Below are positions 45,390 to 56,093 of a stretch of DNA of 64,000 nt, one piece after another. Both the position numbers and the translations under genes were made by a program. The notes beneath the pieces are model-generated. The model was not told where the DNA came from. It ran no database searches and saw nothing but the letters and a program-made list of their open reading frames with translations. This DNA is from Galeopsis tetrahit (Eukaryota > Streptophyta > Magnoliopsida > Lamiales > Lamiaceae), in the NCBI GenBank assembly GCA_963675135.1, contig OY776130.1, forward strand, positions 19,646,001 to 19,710,000, written 5' to 3'. Positions within the stretch are counted from its first letter, which is position 1; every line of letters begins with the position of its first letter.

Positions 45390-48300
45390 TCAATGTCTGT
45401 AAAAGACAGTATACAAATCTTTATGCAAGAACGTGAGTAAGAAATCTGGAGGGTATCCCCTCCAAATGCAGTTTATATTCGTCTTGGACACTGCGTCAGC
45501 CGCCTGGTTGGCCTCTCTAAAAGTGTGAGAATATCGAATGTGCATGTCTGTGGTAAGAGGATGAACCTGACTCCAGAGACCCTGCAGACGCCAAGGAACA
45601 GAGGGAGTAGAGCTCATCAAAGTGCTAACTGTCAGACTGGAGTCCGACTCGATCCATAAGAACCGCCACCCTTGGGAATGTGCATACTGAATAGCAATGA
45701 GTGCCGCTGCTAACTCCGCCTCAAAAGGAGTACCCCAACCAACCTCTTGGGCAATAGCCGCAACAAAGAACCCCCTGAAGTTCCTAAACACCGCCCCTGC
45801 ATGCAAACTACCTGGAGAGGATGTTGCACTGCCGTCCGTGTTGATCTTGTACCAATCCGGATCCGGAGGGATCCATCTAACAGACGAACCCTGACGAGTC
45901 GGCTTGTGCCTGCCCAATACACCAAGAGACCTGGCAATCAAGAGATCCTGAACTGAACCGTCAGAGTAACCCCGAGAGATGCTATTGGCTTCCCTAATAC
46001 CAGCAACGATTTGCGCCATGCATCGTCTGACTGAAGGAGAGACCCCATCAAAGACCACCCTGTTCCGTAGAGCCCAAATAGCCCAAATTGTAGTGACAAA
46101 TGCCGCTCTCCATAACTCCAAGGACTGCGGACCCAAGCGAACTCTGGTAGCCTGGAGGAAGATATCAAGAAAGCTGATCCCCGTGTGGATCGTAACTCCA
46201 AAAAGCTGAGTCAGATGCTGAAGAATCTCCAGAGTGAATGGACAGTGAGCTAACAAGTGGTCTAAAGACTCCGAGTCTCTACGACAGAGCATACACATCG
46301 AAGGACCGTGAATCCCAAATGAGACCAGCCAATCAGAAGTAGGGAGCTTGCCCCATATCGCCCTCCAAATAACCGTAGAACGACACATCGGAATGAAGGA
46401 ACTCCAAATCCACGACGACCAACCAAGACGAGGGAGAGGAGATCTGAGCATGTCATAGGCTACTGAAGAGGTTAGCTCCCCTGAGGTAGTACCTTCCCAA
46501 ATACGTTTGTCAGGGCCATGAAGGACCCGAATCTGAAGTATATCTCTGACGATATCTGTGAAGTCCGTGACGAAGCACTCCTCAAAGTGCCAACAATCGT
46601 CATAGAAGAAGTCCCCAACCGTGCTCTTCAGGGTAGCCGCAAACCAATCCGGGAGGCCAATCTTATCAGAAATAGTGTATCCCAACCAGTTATCATGCCA
46701 AAAGCTGACTGTCGAATCCCTACCAATCAGCCACCTTGACCCATCAGAAAGCCTCGAAACGTGAGGACGAATACCTGGCCCAATAGACGAGATCCTCCCA
46801 TGGGGACGCAATCTGCCATCCGAGGAAAAGTGTCTCCTGTGAAGCAGAGTTGTATCTGGAGATCTGTGCTGAAGAATGTCCCAACTCAACTTACAGAGAA
46901 AGGAGGCATTCGCCAATCTAATGGAGCGAACCCCCATCCCTCCTTCTCCAAAGGGCGCACAAACCCTCTTCCACGAGACCGAACAAGAACCACTCTTACG
47001 ATTGATGTCACCCTTCCAAAGAAAGTTGCGAATAGCAGATTCCACCTGGCGAAGAAGCGAACTGGGCCACTTGTAAACCATCATAGAGTGGACCATAGAA
47101 CCCGTGATAACCGAGTTAATCAAGCATCGTCTCCCTGCCAAGGAAAGGGAGCTACCCTTCCAACGACTAAACTTAGCAATAACATCATCTGCCACAGGCT
47201 GTAAATGAGCCTTCCTGGGGCAACCTCGAAAGATCGGAACTCCTAGGTAGGTGAAAGGAAGGGAACCTTCTACGATGCCTGTGACCCTGTGCATCCGACG
47301 ACGAAGTCTTTGGGGAACAGCACGCCCAAAGAAAGCCCTAGACTTCGGAGGACTATAGATCTGACCTGAAAGATGACCATACCCCTGTAAAACCGCATGT
47401 AGGTTCCTGATATTAGACTCTGTGGCCCTCAAAAATATCATGATGTCGTCCGCATAGAAGAGATAACGAGGGACAAAACGGATGGGACGAAGACGGCCTC
47501 TATCGATCTCCCAATCAATCCATCTCCCGAGCGCCTCCTCCGCAATACAAAAAAGTAATGGTGATAGAGGATCTCCCTGACGAACACCCCTGGAGCAAGA
47601 AAAGTACCCCTTCGGCTCCCCATTGATGAGAACTGAAATCCTAGCCGAATCCAGGACTCCTCTCACCATAGATATGAAAGTAGTACAGAAGCCCATCCTG
47701 GCCATGACAGCCTCCAGAAATCGCCAAGAGATGGTGTCAAACGCTTTGATCATATCAATCTTCAAGGCCATATACCCGTGAACTCTCGGGTAGTCAAGGG
47801 TATTAATGGCGTCAGATGCGAGAGCGATGCAGGTGTGAATCCGCTTGCCCGGGACGAAACCAAACTGATATGCAGAGAGACAACTACTAACGAAAGTGCC
47901 CAATCTCGAAGACAAAACTCTGGTCATGACCTTAAAGATGAAGTTACCCATCACAATCGGACGAAACTCCTCAACTTTACGGGCCCCTTCCGTCTTGGGA
48001 ACAAGCGTCATGAAACAGGAGTTCAGCCCAGGAGGTAAAAGTCTGAAAATGAAGTAGTGTCTGACAGCATCAACCACCTCCTGGCCCACAATGTCCCAAC
48101 ATCCCTGGTAAAAGCAGCCCCCAAAGCCATCTGGACCCGGAGCGCTCCAAGCATCCATATCAAAGACAGCCCTTCGAACCTCTTCCGCTGAAGGGACACT
48201 CACAAGGAGACCATTATGGTCATCAGTCACAACGGTATCCATAAAGTTGTCCAGAATACTAGCATCGAAAGGAGACGACCGATCATCCGCAAACAACTGA

Positions 48301-49505
48301 GAATAGTAAGTAACCACATGGGAACTGATGGTGTCCAAGTCCGAAGTAAGGATGTCGTCAATGAGCAAAGACGTGATACCCCCCCTGGCTATCCTAGTCT
48401 GCTGAGAAATGTGAAAGAATCTAGTGTTTCTATCACCGTCAGTCAACCACTGCAAACGGTTCCTCTGAGTGTAGTATTCCTGCCTGGCCGTCAACAACCC
48501 ATCAAGATCAACCTGAGCCTGAATCTCTTCTGCAAAGGTGGCCTCAGAATCACCCTCCAACTCAATACGATGCTGAATATCAGCCAGGCGACGAGTGGCA
48601 GACTCAATCTGAGTGAAAACATTCCTGAACACAGTCTTGTTCCAAATCTTCAATGCGGACTTGAGCCTCTTCAGCTTCCACATAAAACAGACAATGGGGT
48701 TTTGGTGCATCAACGGTTGGGTCCATGAAGACTCGACAACTGATCTGAAGGAGTCATGCTGACACCACATACTGAGGAACCGAAATGGACGACGAACCTG
48801 AACCCAGTCTGATCTGACAGTAAGGAGCAGTGGATGATGATCTGACTTGTATCTGGGAAGAGCAATAACCTCCACGCCTGCCCATAGATCCAAAAAATCC
48901 TGATTAGCTAACACTCTGTCCAACCTAGCAGCTTGAAAACCCCTAGGACCCCGACGAATAGACCACGTGAACTGAGACCCAGCGGTATCCAAATCAATCA
49001 GACCCGACTCATCCATGAACTCCCTGAAATCAAGAGAAGCTCTAGGAGTAGCCACAGAACCCGGACTTCTCTCATGCGTCCCTGTCACCACATTAAAATC
49101 ACCCAAAACACAGAGACTAGTAGCAGAAGAAGCTAAAACATCAGACCACATCAAACGACGAGTAATATAGGAATTACTAGCATGCGTAAAACCAAAAGAC
49201 CAAGAACGAGTGGCATCCCTAGTCTCAATCATAACAATCTGGTCTGAGCTATGACAAACTCTAGATGTAGGAACATGGGAAGGCTTACAAAGAATCCAAA
49301 TATTGGGAGCCGATGAAACTCTATCGTTAACAGTAAACACAACCAAATTTAAAGACTGCAAATAATGAGAGGGAAGGCTAGAAATCATAACCTTAGGCTC
49401 GTAGATGGCGACCCAATCAGGGTTATGAGTGCGACAAAGCTCATGAAGGGCATTCCTCGTCCGAATATGCCCCACCCCGCAAATGTTCCAAGACAACACT
49501 ATCAT
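45390..49505 (-). CDS. LINE ORF2: endonuclease, reverse transcriptase, RNase H
   Basis: The 1371-residue protein is complete. Residues 1-225 are an APE-type endonuclease (LSWNICG near 4-10, IYEPK near 34-38, LGDFNVV near 140-147, SDHHPLLL near 218-225), which nicks target DNA. The reverse transcriptase spans about 470-740 (LVPKTEG, RPIVMGNFIFKV, LKIDMIKAFDTISW, RQGDPLSPLLF and catalytic FYADDIMIF). A zf-RVT region near 1040-1110 has CMLCRRDSESLDHLLAHC. The C-terminal RNase H has NTDGSATSS, FEAELAAALIA, IESDSSL and REANQAADAVSK. It primes reverse transcription on the nicked target. Start codon: ATG overlaps the ORF1 stop as ATGA. No internal stop or shift. Confidence 0.95.
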   Translation of the reverse strand: MIVLSWNICGVGHIRTRNALHELCRTHNPDWVAIYEPKVMISSLPSHYLQSLNLVVFTVNDRVSSAPNIWILCKPSHVPTSRVCHSSDQIVMIETRDATRSWSFGFTHASNSYITRRLMWSDVLASSATSLCVLGDFNVVTGTHERSPGSVATPRASLDFREFMDESGLIDLDTAGSQFTWSIRRGPRGFQAARLDRVLANQDFLDLWAGVEVIALPRYKSDHHPLLLTVRSDWVQVRRPFRFLSMWCQHDSFRSVVESSWTQPLMHQNPIVCFMWKLKRLKSALKIWNKTVFRNVFTQIESATRRLADIQHRIELEGDSEATFAEEIQAQVDLDGLLTARQEYYTQRNRLQWLTDGDRNTRFFHISQQTRIARGGITSLLIDDILTSDLDTISSHVVTYYSQLFADDRSSPFDASILDNFMDTVVTDDHNGLLVSVPSAEEVRRAVFDMDAWSAPGPDGFGGCFYQGCWDIVGQEVVDAVRHYFIFRLLPPGLNSCFMTLVPKTEGARKVEEFRPIVMGNFIFKVMTRVLSSRLGTFVSSCLSAYQFGFVPGKRIHTCIALASDAINTLDYPRVHGYMALKIDMIKAFDTISWRFLEAVMARMGFCTTFISMVRGVLDSARISVLINGEPKGYFSCSRGVRQGDPLSPLLFCIAEEALGRWIDWEIDRGRLRPIRFVPRYLFYADDIMIFLRATESNIRNLHAVLQGYGHLSGQIYSPPKSRAFFGRAVPQRLRRRMHRVTGIVEGSLPFTYLGVPIFRGCPRKAHLQPVADDVIAKFSRWKGSSLSLAGRRCLINSVITGSMVHSMMVYKWPSSLLRQVESAIRNFLWKGDINRKSGSCSVSWKRVCAPFGEGGMGVRSIRLANASFLCKLSWDILQHRSPDTTLLHRRHFSSDGRLRPHGRISSIGPGIRPHVSRLSDGSRWLIGRDSTVSFWHDNWLGYTISDKIGLPDWFAATLKSTVGDFFYDDCWHFEECFVTDFTDIVRDILQIRVLHGPDKRIWEGTTSGELTSSVAYDMLRSPLPRLGWSSWIWSSFIPMCRSTVIWRAIWGKLPTSDWLVSFGIHGPSMCMLCRRDSESLDHLLAHCPFTLEILQHLTQLFGVTIHTGISFLDIFLQATRVRLGPQSLELWRAAFVTTIWAIWALRNRVVFDGVSPSVRRCMAQIVAGIREANSISRGYSDGSVQDLLIARSLGVLGRHKPTRQGSSVRWIPPDPDWYKINTDGSATSSPGSLHAGAVFRNFRGFFVAAIAQEVGWGTPFEAELAAALIAIQYAHSQGWRFLWIESDSSLTVSTLMSSTPSVPWRLQGLWSQVHPLTTDMHIRYSHTFREANQAADAVSKTNINCIWRGYPPDFLLTFLHKDLYTVFYRH

Positions 49506-52057
49506 TGATCACTCGTCGAGCCGTGCATCGGCGGCTGATAGCAAGAATCCTCCCCAGACCAGCGTCTGGTATGCCTCGAAACACTCGATTGCTCTGTCAA
49601 ATTGGAGTCCTCTACCGTAAAAGGTTCCTTTGCAGTATCCCTAAGGGAGTCATGAGCCGGGGCACTCCGTCCTCTTACAGGACGTCGAAACGGTGATGCT
49701 ATGGGTCTAGCATATCTACTGCGGGCGTGCTCCAAGATGGAGGAGACCAAAGGAGGTGGCGCCATCTGAAAGTTGTTCAGCCTAATAGAACCAGAATCTG
49801 ACTCGTCACCCTGATGCTGCTCGGAATCAGGGTTTTCATCTGAAAGGGCCTCAAAAGTGTTCCCCACAGGAACTAGGGCTGAGTTGGGGTCCTCCACATG
49901 TGCCCCATCAGTGGGCCTGGAGCCCCTCTTAGACTTGCTCCGTCCCCGACGGGCAGAAGCCCTTCGTTCACGGCGCTTGGCAGATTTCCTACAGACAGCG
50001 AGAGAATGGCCCACGATCTTACAGGAGGTGCAAAATTCAGGAAGAGTCTCAAAATGGACCTGAGCGAAATATCTGTGACCATCCAGCTGAAATGGAATGT
50101 TGTCTGGGGGGGCGGTAAGCATATCCACCTCGACTAGTAGTCTGGCATAGTGGCCCATCGTGCCCTGTAAGGTACGCTCATCAATCTGCACCAGAGTACC
50201 TAACACAGATGCCAATGACTCCAAGATCAAAGGGTCCCAAAACACAATTGGGAGATCCGAAAGACGAACCCATACCTGGGCCAGCGAAGACCTAAAAGTG
50301 TTCGGGTTGAAGTGAGGAGACCATGTCATAAGATGAATGACCCCTAGCCTTAACTGCCAAGACCGAGTCTCGAATATCCGATCCTTATCCTCTGAAGTGG
50401 GAAAGCTGATATTGAAAAAACCCTTGCCCAAAGAGACAACCTTGAGGTCCGTAATCTGCCATAAGGACCGAAGCGTCTCGAGCAGGTGTGCATGCTCATA
50501 AGGTTTCTCCCCTGACTGGATGATGACCCTACCAATCACCGTGTTCACAAATTGGGAAGCCCTCCTCTGAAATATGTCCTTATCAATATTGACTACTAGG
50601 ACATCTCCATCTAAAACTGGCCTCATAGATTCTGGCAACCTGGCACTAGGCCGTGAGGGCCCCTGTTTTTTGCTGGCTGCGACCTTGGCATACGAGACAC
50701 CCATGGGGGTGCGTACCTGCGAGGGAGTGGAAGACGAAGCAGTACCAGAAGTAGGGGTGAAAGTAGGAAATTCACTTTGATAAGTGGACGTACCCTGTAT
50801 GCCGGAGGGATGAGATTGACCACCCCGTCCGGCGTTGGTGGCGCCAATCTGCCCAGGGGCAGAAGCATCATCATGCATATGAGCTTTTCCTCGAGGTTTG
50901 TCCCTTGGATCTCTCGTTTTAGCAGGTGCATGAACATCATGCACGTCGACCTGCGGAGAAAGGGAGGAAGGAGCAAATCCAATAGAAGAAGTGATAGTTC
51001 CAGAATCAGAAACATATGACGTACCCGATTTGCCGGAAAGACGAGGGGGGTCGTCGTTTCCGGCTGAGATATAGCCAAGCTGCCTAGATGCAGCAACAAG
51101 AGATGGAGTATCCACAAGAGAGATCGTCGGCATGGAACAATAGACGTTAACACCCGGTGGGCCGGAAACGAGAGGAGGCTCAATGTTCCCGACAAAGTGG
51201 GCGCCAATCCGCGACCCCGCGAAAGCATCAGCCGTATCATGCATGGACGACGGCAGTGGTGACTGAGCCGTGGTTGAGGTTGCATGAGTAGTGGCCAGAG
51301 GGATTGGGTGCATGGATGAAAGATGTGGGTGCGCAACTGGGTGCATGGAGTAATGCAGTGGGTGCGCATCTGCATAGTTAGGAAACACTGTGGGGTGTAC
51401 TGATGAGAACTGTGGGTGCATGGAGTAATGAGTTGGGATAGCCTCTGGGTGTACTGAGTAAGGAGGTAGGTGTATGGCTGGGTTATGAAACCCTAGCCCA
51501 ATGCCAGGCCCAACAGTGGGGAAAACCCCTAGCCCTTCCCCTAGCCCTAGGACGTGAGCGGCGGCCGCCGCCGCCTGAGGAGTTGCCGGCGAGAGGGCGA
51601 CGTCCAAGAGCTGGCCCTGATCGATGACGGCCGACGACCCGCCGGAGGCCTGAGATTTTGTGGCCGTCGCCGGCTCCAAGGAAAGAACGCGACGCATGGA
51701 AGCGTCGATCTGGCTGGAGATCATCGAGGCGAAGAATCCGACGAACGCCGGATCAGAGAGAAACGCCTGCGCGAGACTTGTTGAGCCAACGCCGTCGTGA
51801 TGTGGGGCGTCGGAGCAAGCTGCGGAAGATACCTGGTTTGCGACATGGGTCGCCATGGACGCCGGGAAGGGGCGCTGCTGGATGGCGTCGGGAGAAGCCA
51901 TGGACGCCGGCAAGAAGCTCCGCTGAGAGCCAACGCCGTCGGGATGGGGGGCGTCGGAGCGAGCTACGGAAGGCTCCTGGTTTGCGACATGGGTCGCCAT
52001 GGACGCCGGGGAGGGGCGCTGCTGGATGGCGTCGGGAGAAACCATGGACGCCGGCAA
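49502..52057 (-). CDS. LINE ORF1: RNA-binding gag-like protein with DUF4283 and zinc knuckle
   Basis: The 851-residue protein starts MPASMVSPDAIQQRP. The first about 95 residues are a tandem duplication of one about 47-residue unit (ASMATHVANQ, SDAPH.DGVG). Residues about 195-280 contain repeated YSMHP, YSVHP and SSMHP motifs. A DUF4283 domain (about 480-640: QFVNTVIGRVII, FNISFPTSEDKDRIFE, WVRLSDLPIVFWDP) is followed by a CCHC knuckle, CTSCKIVGHSLAVC, and a basic patch (RRERRASARRGRSKSKRGSR). Such proteins coat LINE RNA. It is longer than most plant ORF1 proteins because of the repeat-rich front. A further in-frame ATG is possible; the first was kept. Confidence 0.9.
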   Translation of the reverse strand: MPASMVSPDAIQQRPSPASMATHVANQEPSVARSDAPHPDGVGSQRSFLPASMASPDAIQQRPFPASMATHVANQVSSAACSDAPHHDGVGSTSLAQAFLSDPAFVGFFASMISSQIDASMRRVLSLEPATATKSQASGGSSAVIDQGQLLDVALSPATPQAAAAAAHVLGLGEGLGVFPTVGPGIGLGFHNPAIHLPPYSVHPEAIPTHYSMHPQFSSVHPTVFPNYADAHPLHYSMHPVAHPHLSSMHPIPLATTHATSTTAQSPLPSSMHDTADAFAGSRIGAHFVGNIEPPLVSGPPGVNVYCSMPTISLVDTPSLVAASRQLGYISAGNDDPPRLSGKSGTSYVSDSGTITSSIGFAPSSLSPQVDVHDVHAPAKTRDPRDKPRGKAHMHDDASAPGQIGATNAGRGGQSHPSGIQGTSTYQSEFPTFTPTSGTASSSTPSQVRTPMGVSYAKVAASKKQGPSRPSARLPESMRPVLDGDVLVVNIDKDIFQRRASQFVNTVIGRVIIQSGEKPYEHAHLLETLRSLWQITDLKVVSLGKGFFNISFPTSEDKDRIFETRSWQLRLGVIHLMTWSPHFNPNTFRSSLAQVWVRLSDLPIVFWDPLILESLASVLGTLVQIDERTLQGTMGHYARLLVEVDMLTAPPDNIPFQLDGHRYFAQVHFETLPEFCTSCKIVGHSLAVCRKSAKRRERRASARRGRSKSKRGSRPTDGAHVEDPNSALVPVGNTFEALSDENPDSEQHQGDESDSGSIRLNNFQMAPPPLVSSILEHARSRYARPIASPFRRPVRGRSAPAHDSLRDTAKEPFTVEDSNLTEQSSVSRHTRRWSGEDSCYQPPMHGSTSDQ

Positions 52058-52544
52058 GAAGCTCCGCTGAGAGTTGTGCTGAGCGGACGGACTTCCTTGC
52101 CGTCAAGCGGCGGCCATTGCAGCCCAAACGAGGGAGGGGGCTGTTCGTGGAGGGCGATGGAGATGCCGCCGGAAAATGGAGAGATGCCGGCAGGTGTGGC
52201 GCCGGCGGAAGTGGCCGGCAGAAGTGACCGGCTGAAATGGAGCGAGAAGAGTGTGTGTTTTCGCACACTTTACTGTGTGTGAGAGAAACTCTCAAAAATT
52301 TATTAGGTATACACATTCACAGTGCTCTTTCCTATTCGATATACGAAGATTCAATAATTTTGTATGTCTTCAACCATTTTCATTAGCTAAAGTTAATGTT
52401 GTCAAATATCTCTTCCGCCGCCGACGATTTCTAATTGAAGATCAGATTATTATGATTCCTCCAAATTTTTCAAATGGTGCATTGCCAAATGAGGCTTTGA
52501 ATCTTCCTGTTGACAATTTTTTTTCTTGATTTGCAAAGTTCTTC

Positions 52545-53411
52545 CAGCTGCTCTCCCAATGTGTTCGAGTAGATCAGGTTGTTGTCTATCCACTCAAGAA
52601 TGTACCCCACACCATCAAGGCCACTACACATGTAGAAAATAAGTGTTGCACGGTTTTAGTGCATGATCTGTAATGTGGGCATATGTTGCTAAGTCCTTCC
52701 AAATTAATTCCTCTTCTTATCAAATTGTCCGTCGTAGCCACTCTTCATTGTAGGACCTTTCATGATAGAGCCGAGACCTTTGTCGGGATACACTTCCACC
52801 AAAGGTTCGACCAATTCACAGCCAGTCCAACTGTTGTCACCGTCTGATTAGCCAACATGTAGTACATATTTTTTGTGCTGAAATTCCCAAATTTAGCTCA
52901 TTTCCATTTAAGCGAATCATCTCTTGTTTCGTCCAGCTTGTACCAGTGAATACACAACCACAAAGATGCAAATTCCAGATAATTATTAACATTAAATGAC
53001 ATATTCCAATTGAAAACCCAAGTTTCCCCCATCATGTAAAAAGAAATCATGGACACTCCCACACTTGTTAGTCGATAAAAGAAACAGTGGATGTTATTTC
53101 TCTCTTAGACACCTCTTATCGTCTAGCCACAAATCTAACCAAAATCTAACCGAGGAACCCCTACCCAATTTAAATTCCAAGTTGTCAAAGAATAAAGATC
53201 CCTCTGACCCTCCAACTAATTTACAAAGATCTCTCCACCAAATAGATTGTCTAGACTCGTCTAACCACGACGAATTAAAATATCCATACCTTGATTTTAA
53301 TATTCTAACCCATAAAGACTCTTTTTCCGTAGTCCACCTCCACACCCACTTACATAAAAGAGATTTGTTGAAAAGACTTAAGTCTCTTACACCTAAACTG
53401 TAACGCCCCAA
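52545..53411 (-). pseudogene. Remnant of a different LINE ORF2 (C-terminal part)
   Basis: The frame 53411-53094 reads MGRYSLGVRDLSLFNKSLLC, then KWVWRWTTEKESLWVRILKS, RSIWWRDLCK-like and VRFWLDLWLDDKRCL, the conserved block after reverse transcriptase in plant non-LTR elements. Further on, about 52760-52550, another frame gives ATTDNLIRRGINLEGLSNIC and HLFSTCSGLDGVGYILEW, a zf-RVT domain. The parts are in different frames with stops. No endonuclease or reverse transcriptase is left. It differs from the intact LINE next to it. Confidence 0.75.
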
Positions 53412-54451
53412 TTTTAATTATACTAAAAATTAAAGCGAAACATTACAAAATAATGACAACCTCGTTTTTTTTTTTCTCTATATTTCTTTCTATAAGTGAC
53501 ATATCATGTATTATCATTTAGCTCTTGCATAATAAATCATCTCGATCATGAATATTAATAGAGTTGCAGCGGAAATATATTAATCAAGCATAATTCGAAA
53601 TATGTGGATCATGGTTTAGACCCGACATATCTATTACAAAATTTAAATTGTCTTTTCGAAATAGCTAGATAATTAAATAACGTAGTAGTAGTCTATTTTA
53701 ATTATAGCTTTATTTCTTCGGTCATTGCATCCTGGATCACCCTTCCTTGTCAAATTCTTGTGTTGAAAATATTTAAAATAAAGGGTGAGTATGAAAACAC
53801 TCAGTGGGGATTACTCCATAATTGCGCAAACTAAATTTTACAAATGTAAATAATGTGTTCGTAGAATTTGTAAGTGTGCTGGCAGCGCCATACTTAACGT
53901 GGAAATGTTGGCTAAGCTAGACGTAACATGAATTTGTTGGGTGGACCAGACTTAGCAAGAGAATGTTGGCTGGGCCAGACGTAACTTGGAATTGCTAGTT
54001 GGACCAAACTTAGCATGAGAGTGCTGGCTGGGCCAGACGTAACTTGTAATTTACTAGTTGGACCAGACTTAGCGTGAGAGTGTTGGCTGAGCCAGAAGTA
54101 ACTTGAAATTGCTGGTTGGACTAGACTTAGCATGAGAGTGCTGACTGGGCCAGACGTTACTTGAAATTAAATACATAGTAAGATTTAATAAGAGCAATTA
54201 TAACACTTGATCGTTATAACTCAATGAAGAGTTGAAGAAATTCCCCACCTTCTAAAGTGTAAAACCTTAAAGATTTTTCAGCGTCACGAAACCTACAATG
54301 TGCATTTATTATTAGGTTCTAAATTAAATAAGAAAATAAGATAACTTATTTATTGGACATTTGTTGAAAATGGTTGGAGTTAAATAAAATTTATTTTACT
54401 GGGATTAGAGGGTTGATTGGACAATAAATATATATATATATATATACATAT
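53400..54451. repeat. Probable gypsy LTR fragment with a 58-bp minisatellite
   Basis: The block begins TGTAACGCCCCAATTTTAAT and contains GGTGAGTATGAAAACACTCA followed by GTGGGGATTAC. I have seen both features in LTRs of Tekay-type gypsy elements, but no internal domain is present to prove it. The right side is cut by the copia LTR at 54452, next to an (AT)n run (54427-54446). Confidence 0.4.
53895..54165. repeat. Minisatellite, about 58-bp units, 4-5 copies
   Basis: Units contain GTTGGCTGGGCCAGACGTAA, then CTTG, AATT and TTGGACCAGACTTAGC, then ATGAGAGTG, repeated head to tail with about 10% differences. Confidence 0.85.
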
Positions 54452-56079
54452 TGTTGGTCCTTAGTTGGTCCTTGGTGGAGTATGACACAAGTGTATTGGG
54501 GGGGGGGGGAATGCACTTGTGTATACAAATTCTTTTCTTTTTCAAACAGTTTGGTCTTATCAGGGAGGTTGTCTCACAACTAGCCTGAGAATGAACTTCA
54601 ATAGATAATTGCCCTACTGAAAACTATTAAGTGATCAGTTGGATAAATATCTAAGAGAGTTGCTAAGTGCGGAATGTGGTTGGCCTTTTTCTTGAAATAA
54701 TACTCCAAGTTAATTTCTGAAAACACAGTTGATCAGGGACTTTGTCCAAAACAGTTTTTCTTCACTTACTGAGATAATCTCTTTAAGAATGATTGATTTG
54801 CAAGTAATAGAATAAATGCGGTAAGTAAATGACACACAATTTATAGTGGTTCAGAGACTCAAGCTCCTACATCCACTTTCCCTGATTGAACAGGATAATT
54901 CCTTAATAATGGAATTAGCTTGTTTTATAGTGCCAAGGTGCACTGATCAACAACACTCTCTTAGTGCTTTGATCCCTAGGATAATCTGAGTCCTAGTGCT
55001 CAATCTCTCTGAGTTAAGACTGTGTTTCTCAATAACAGTCCTTAACTCCTCACTTCTACAACAAACACTACTTCACTCAATGAGGTAAGGGTTTGAGGTT
55101 TGGTTCCAACTAATAGAGATATCCTTTACAATAAGAACAGTGTAAAGGCTTAGGATATCTCAATGCTAAGCTTGGGATATTACAAGAGTTGGCTTAGCTG
55201 AATGAAGTGATCAGGAAACTTGGGATTCTTAAGAACAGCTTTGGTTTCCTTCGATTGCTTGATGATAATTTGATAGCAAGTAGTTGGATCATAGAATCCT
55301 TTGATCACTTCTGAATTTATAGGCAAATTTGAACAACTATCCGTTGGAGAGATAGCAATTCAAACTTGTCTATTTGCAGCACCATTGAAACGGTTATGAA
55401 GCTTGACATTCTATTATCCACTGTGTAATAGACTCTTCAATGGTTGCTTGAATGAATGTGTTGACTTCTGAAAAATGCGGCTGAGATGACTTGTGTCAGT
55501 TTCCAAATTTGCACATTTCCCAAGGTTGATTTGTGGCAGACTTTACACTCAACCAACGGTCAAATGAGACAACTGCCCTAAACATTCCTGCTGCAAACTA
55601 GAATGTTCCAACATTCATTCAATTCTTCAGTCTTTAATGCTTCTAAGTCTTCAATGCTTGTTCAGGCTTGAATGGCAATAAATGCTTCAATAAATATGTC
55701 TTCTATGAGTATATCATTCAATGCTCTTGATCATTAGGACTTCAATTGATCTGATACAGTTCTTATCAATGCATGAAGTTTTGCCTTATCATTCTTGATC
55801 ATTCAACCATGTTGTCCACTTCAGTCAGCTTGTCTTGAATACTCAGCAAACTTGTCCTAAAGTACTAACACTTAGTAAGCTGCCTAACATTCCAGCTTTG
55901 GACAACTGTCCTGAAATACAAATCTCACAGCATTTTTGAGGTTTAGACTTAATCATTCTTACTATCTCAACTATCCTGAGACAACTAGACTGAACTAGAC
56001 TTGAGTATATCTCAACTAATCTGATCATCATCAATCAGGGGTTTTGGTATCTAAATCAAAATCATTTTATTTCCCAACA
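54452..56079 (-). repeat. 3' LTR of the SIRE-type element
   Basis: The LTR is 1628 bp with inverted TGTTGG and CCAACA termini. Near its left edge ACACAAGTG (54485-54493) and CACTTGTGT (54514-54522) are complementary around a 12-base G run. The left flank is CATAT, a possible half of a 5-bp duplication. Confidence 0.85.
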
Positions 56080-56083
56080 ATTT

Positions 56084-56093
56084 CCCCCTTTTT
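56084..56093 (-). other. Polypurine tract
   Basis: On the minus strand AAAAAGGGGG followed by AAAT directly precedes the LTR start TGTTGGG. It is the expected plus-strand primer. Confidence 0.85.

Larger units (their letters stand above)
45107..52290 (-). mobile_element. L1-type LINE, apparently intact
   Basis: An 11-base T run at 45107-45117 is the poly(A) tail seen from the plus strand. It is followed inward by the 3' UTR, ORF2 (45390-49505), ORF1 (49502-52057) and a GC-rich 5' UTR ending near 52290. Both frames are uninterrupted, 851 and 1371 residues. Together with the truncated copy at 5587-5770 this indicates a family that was active recently. A target duplication could not be confirmed: TCTCAAAAAT occurs near both sides (44935 and 52289), but the left copy is 170 bases outside the T run. 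Confidence 0.85.

Noticed and set aside
50623..51375. 250-codon minus-strand open frame inside the LINE
   Set aside because: It overlaps ORF1 in another frame and lacks domains. ORF1 has the conserved DUF4283 and zinc knuckle.
51658..52227. 189-codon plus-strand open frame opposite the LINE ORF1 start
   Set aside because: A by-product of the GC-rich duplicated segment; arginine-rich low complexity on the antisense strand.
44935..52298. TCTCAAAAAT as the LINE target duplication
   Set aside because: The left copy is about 170 bases outside the T run that marks the LINE tail, and the match is short and AT-rich.
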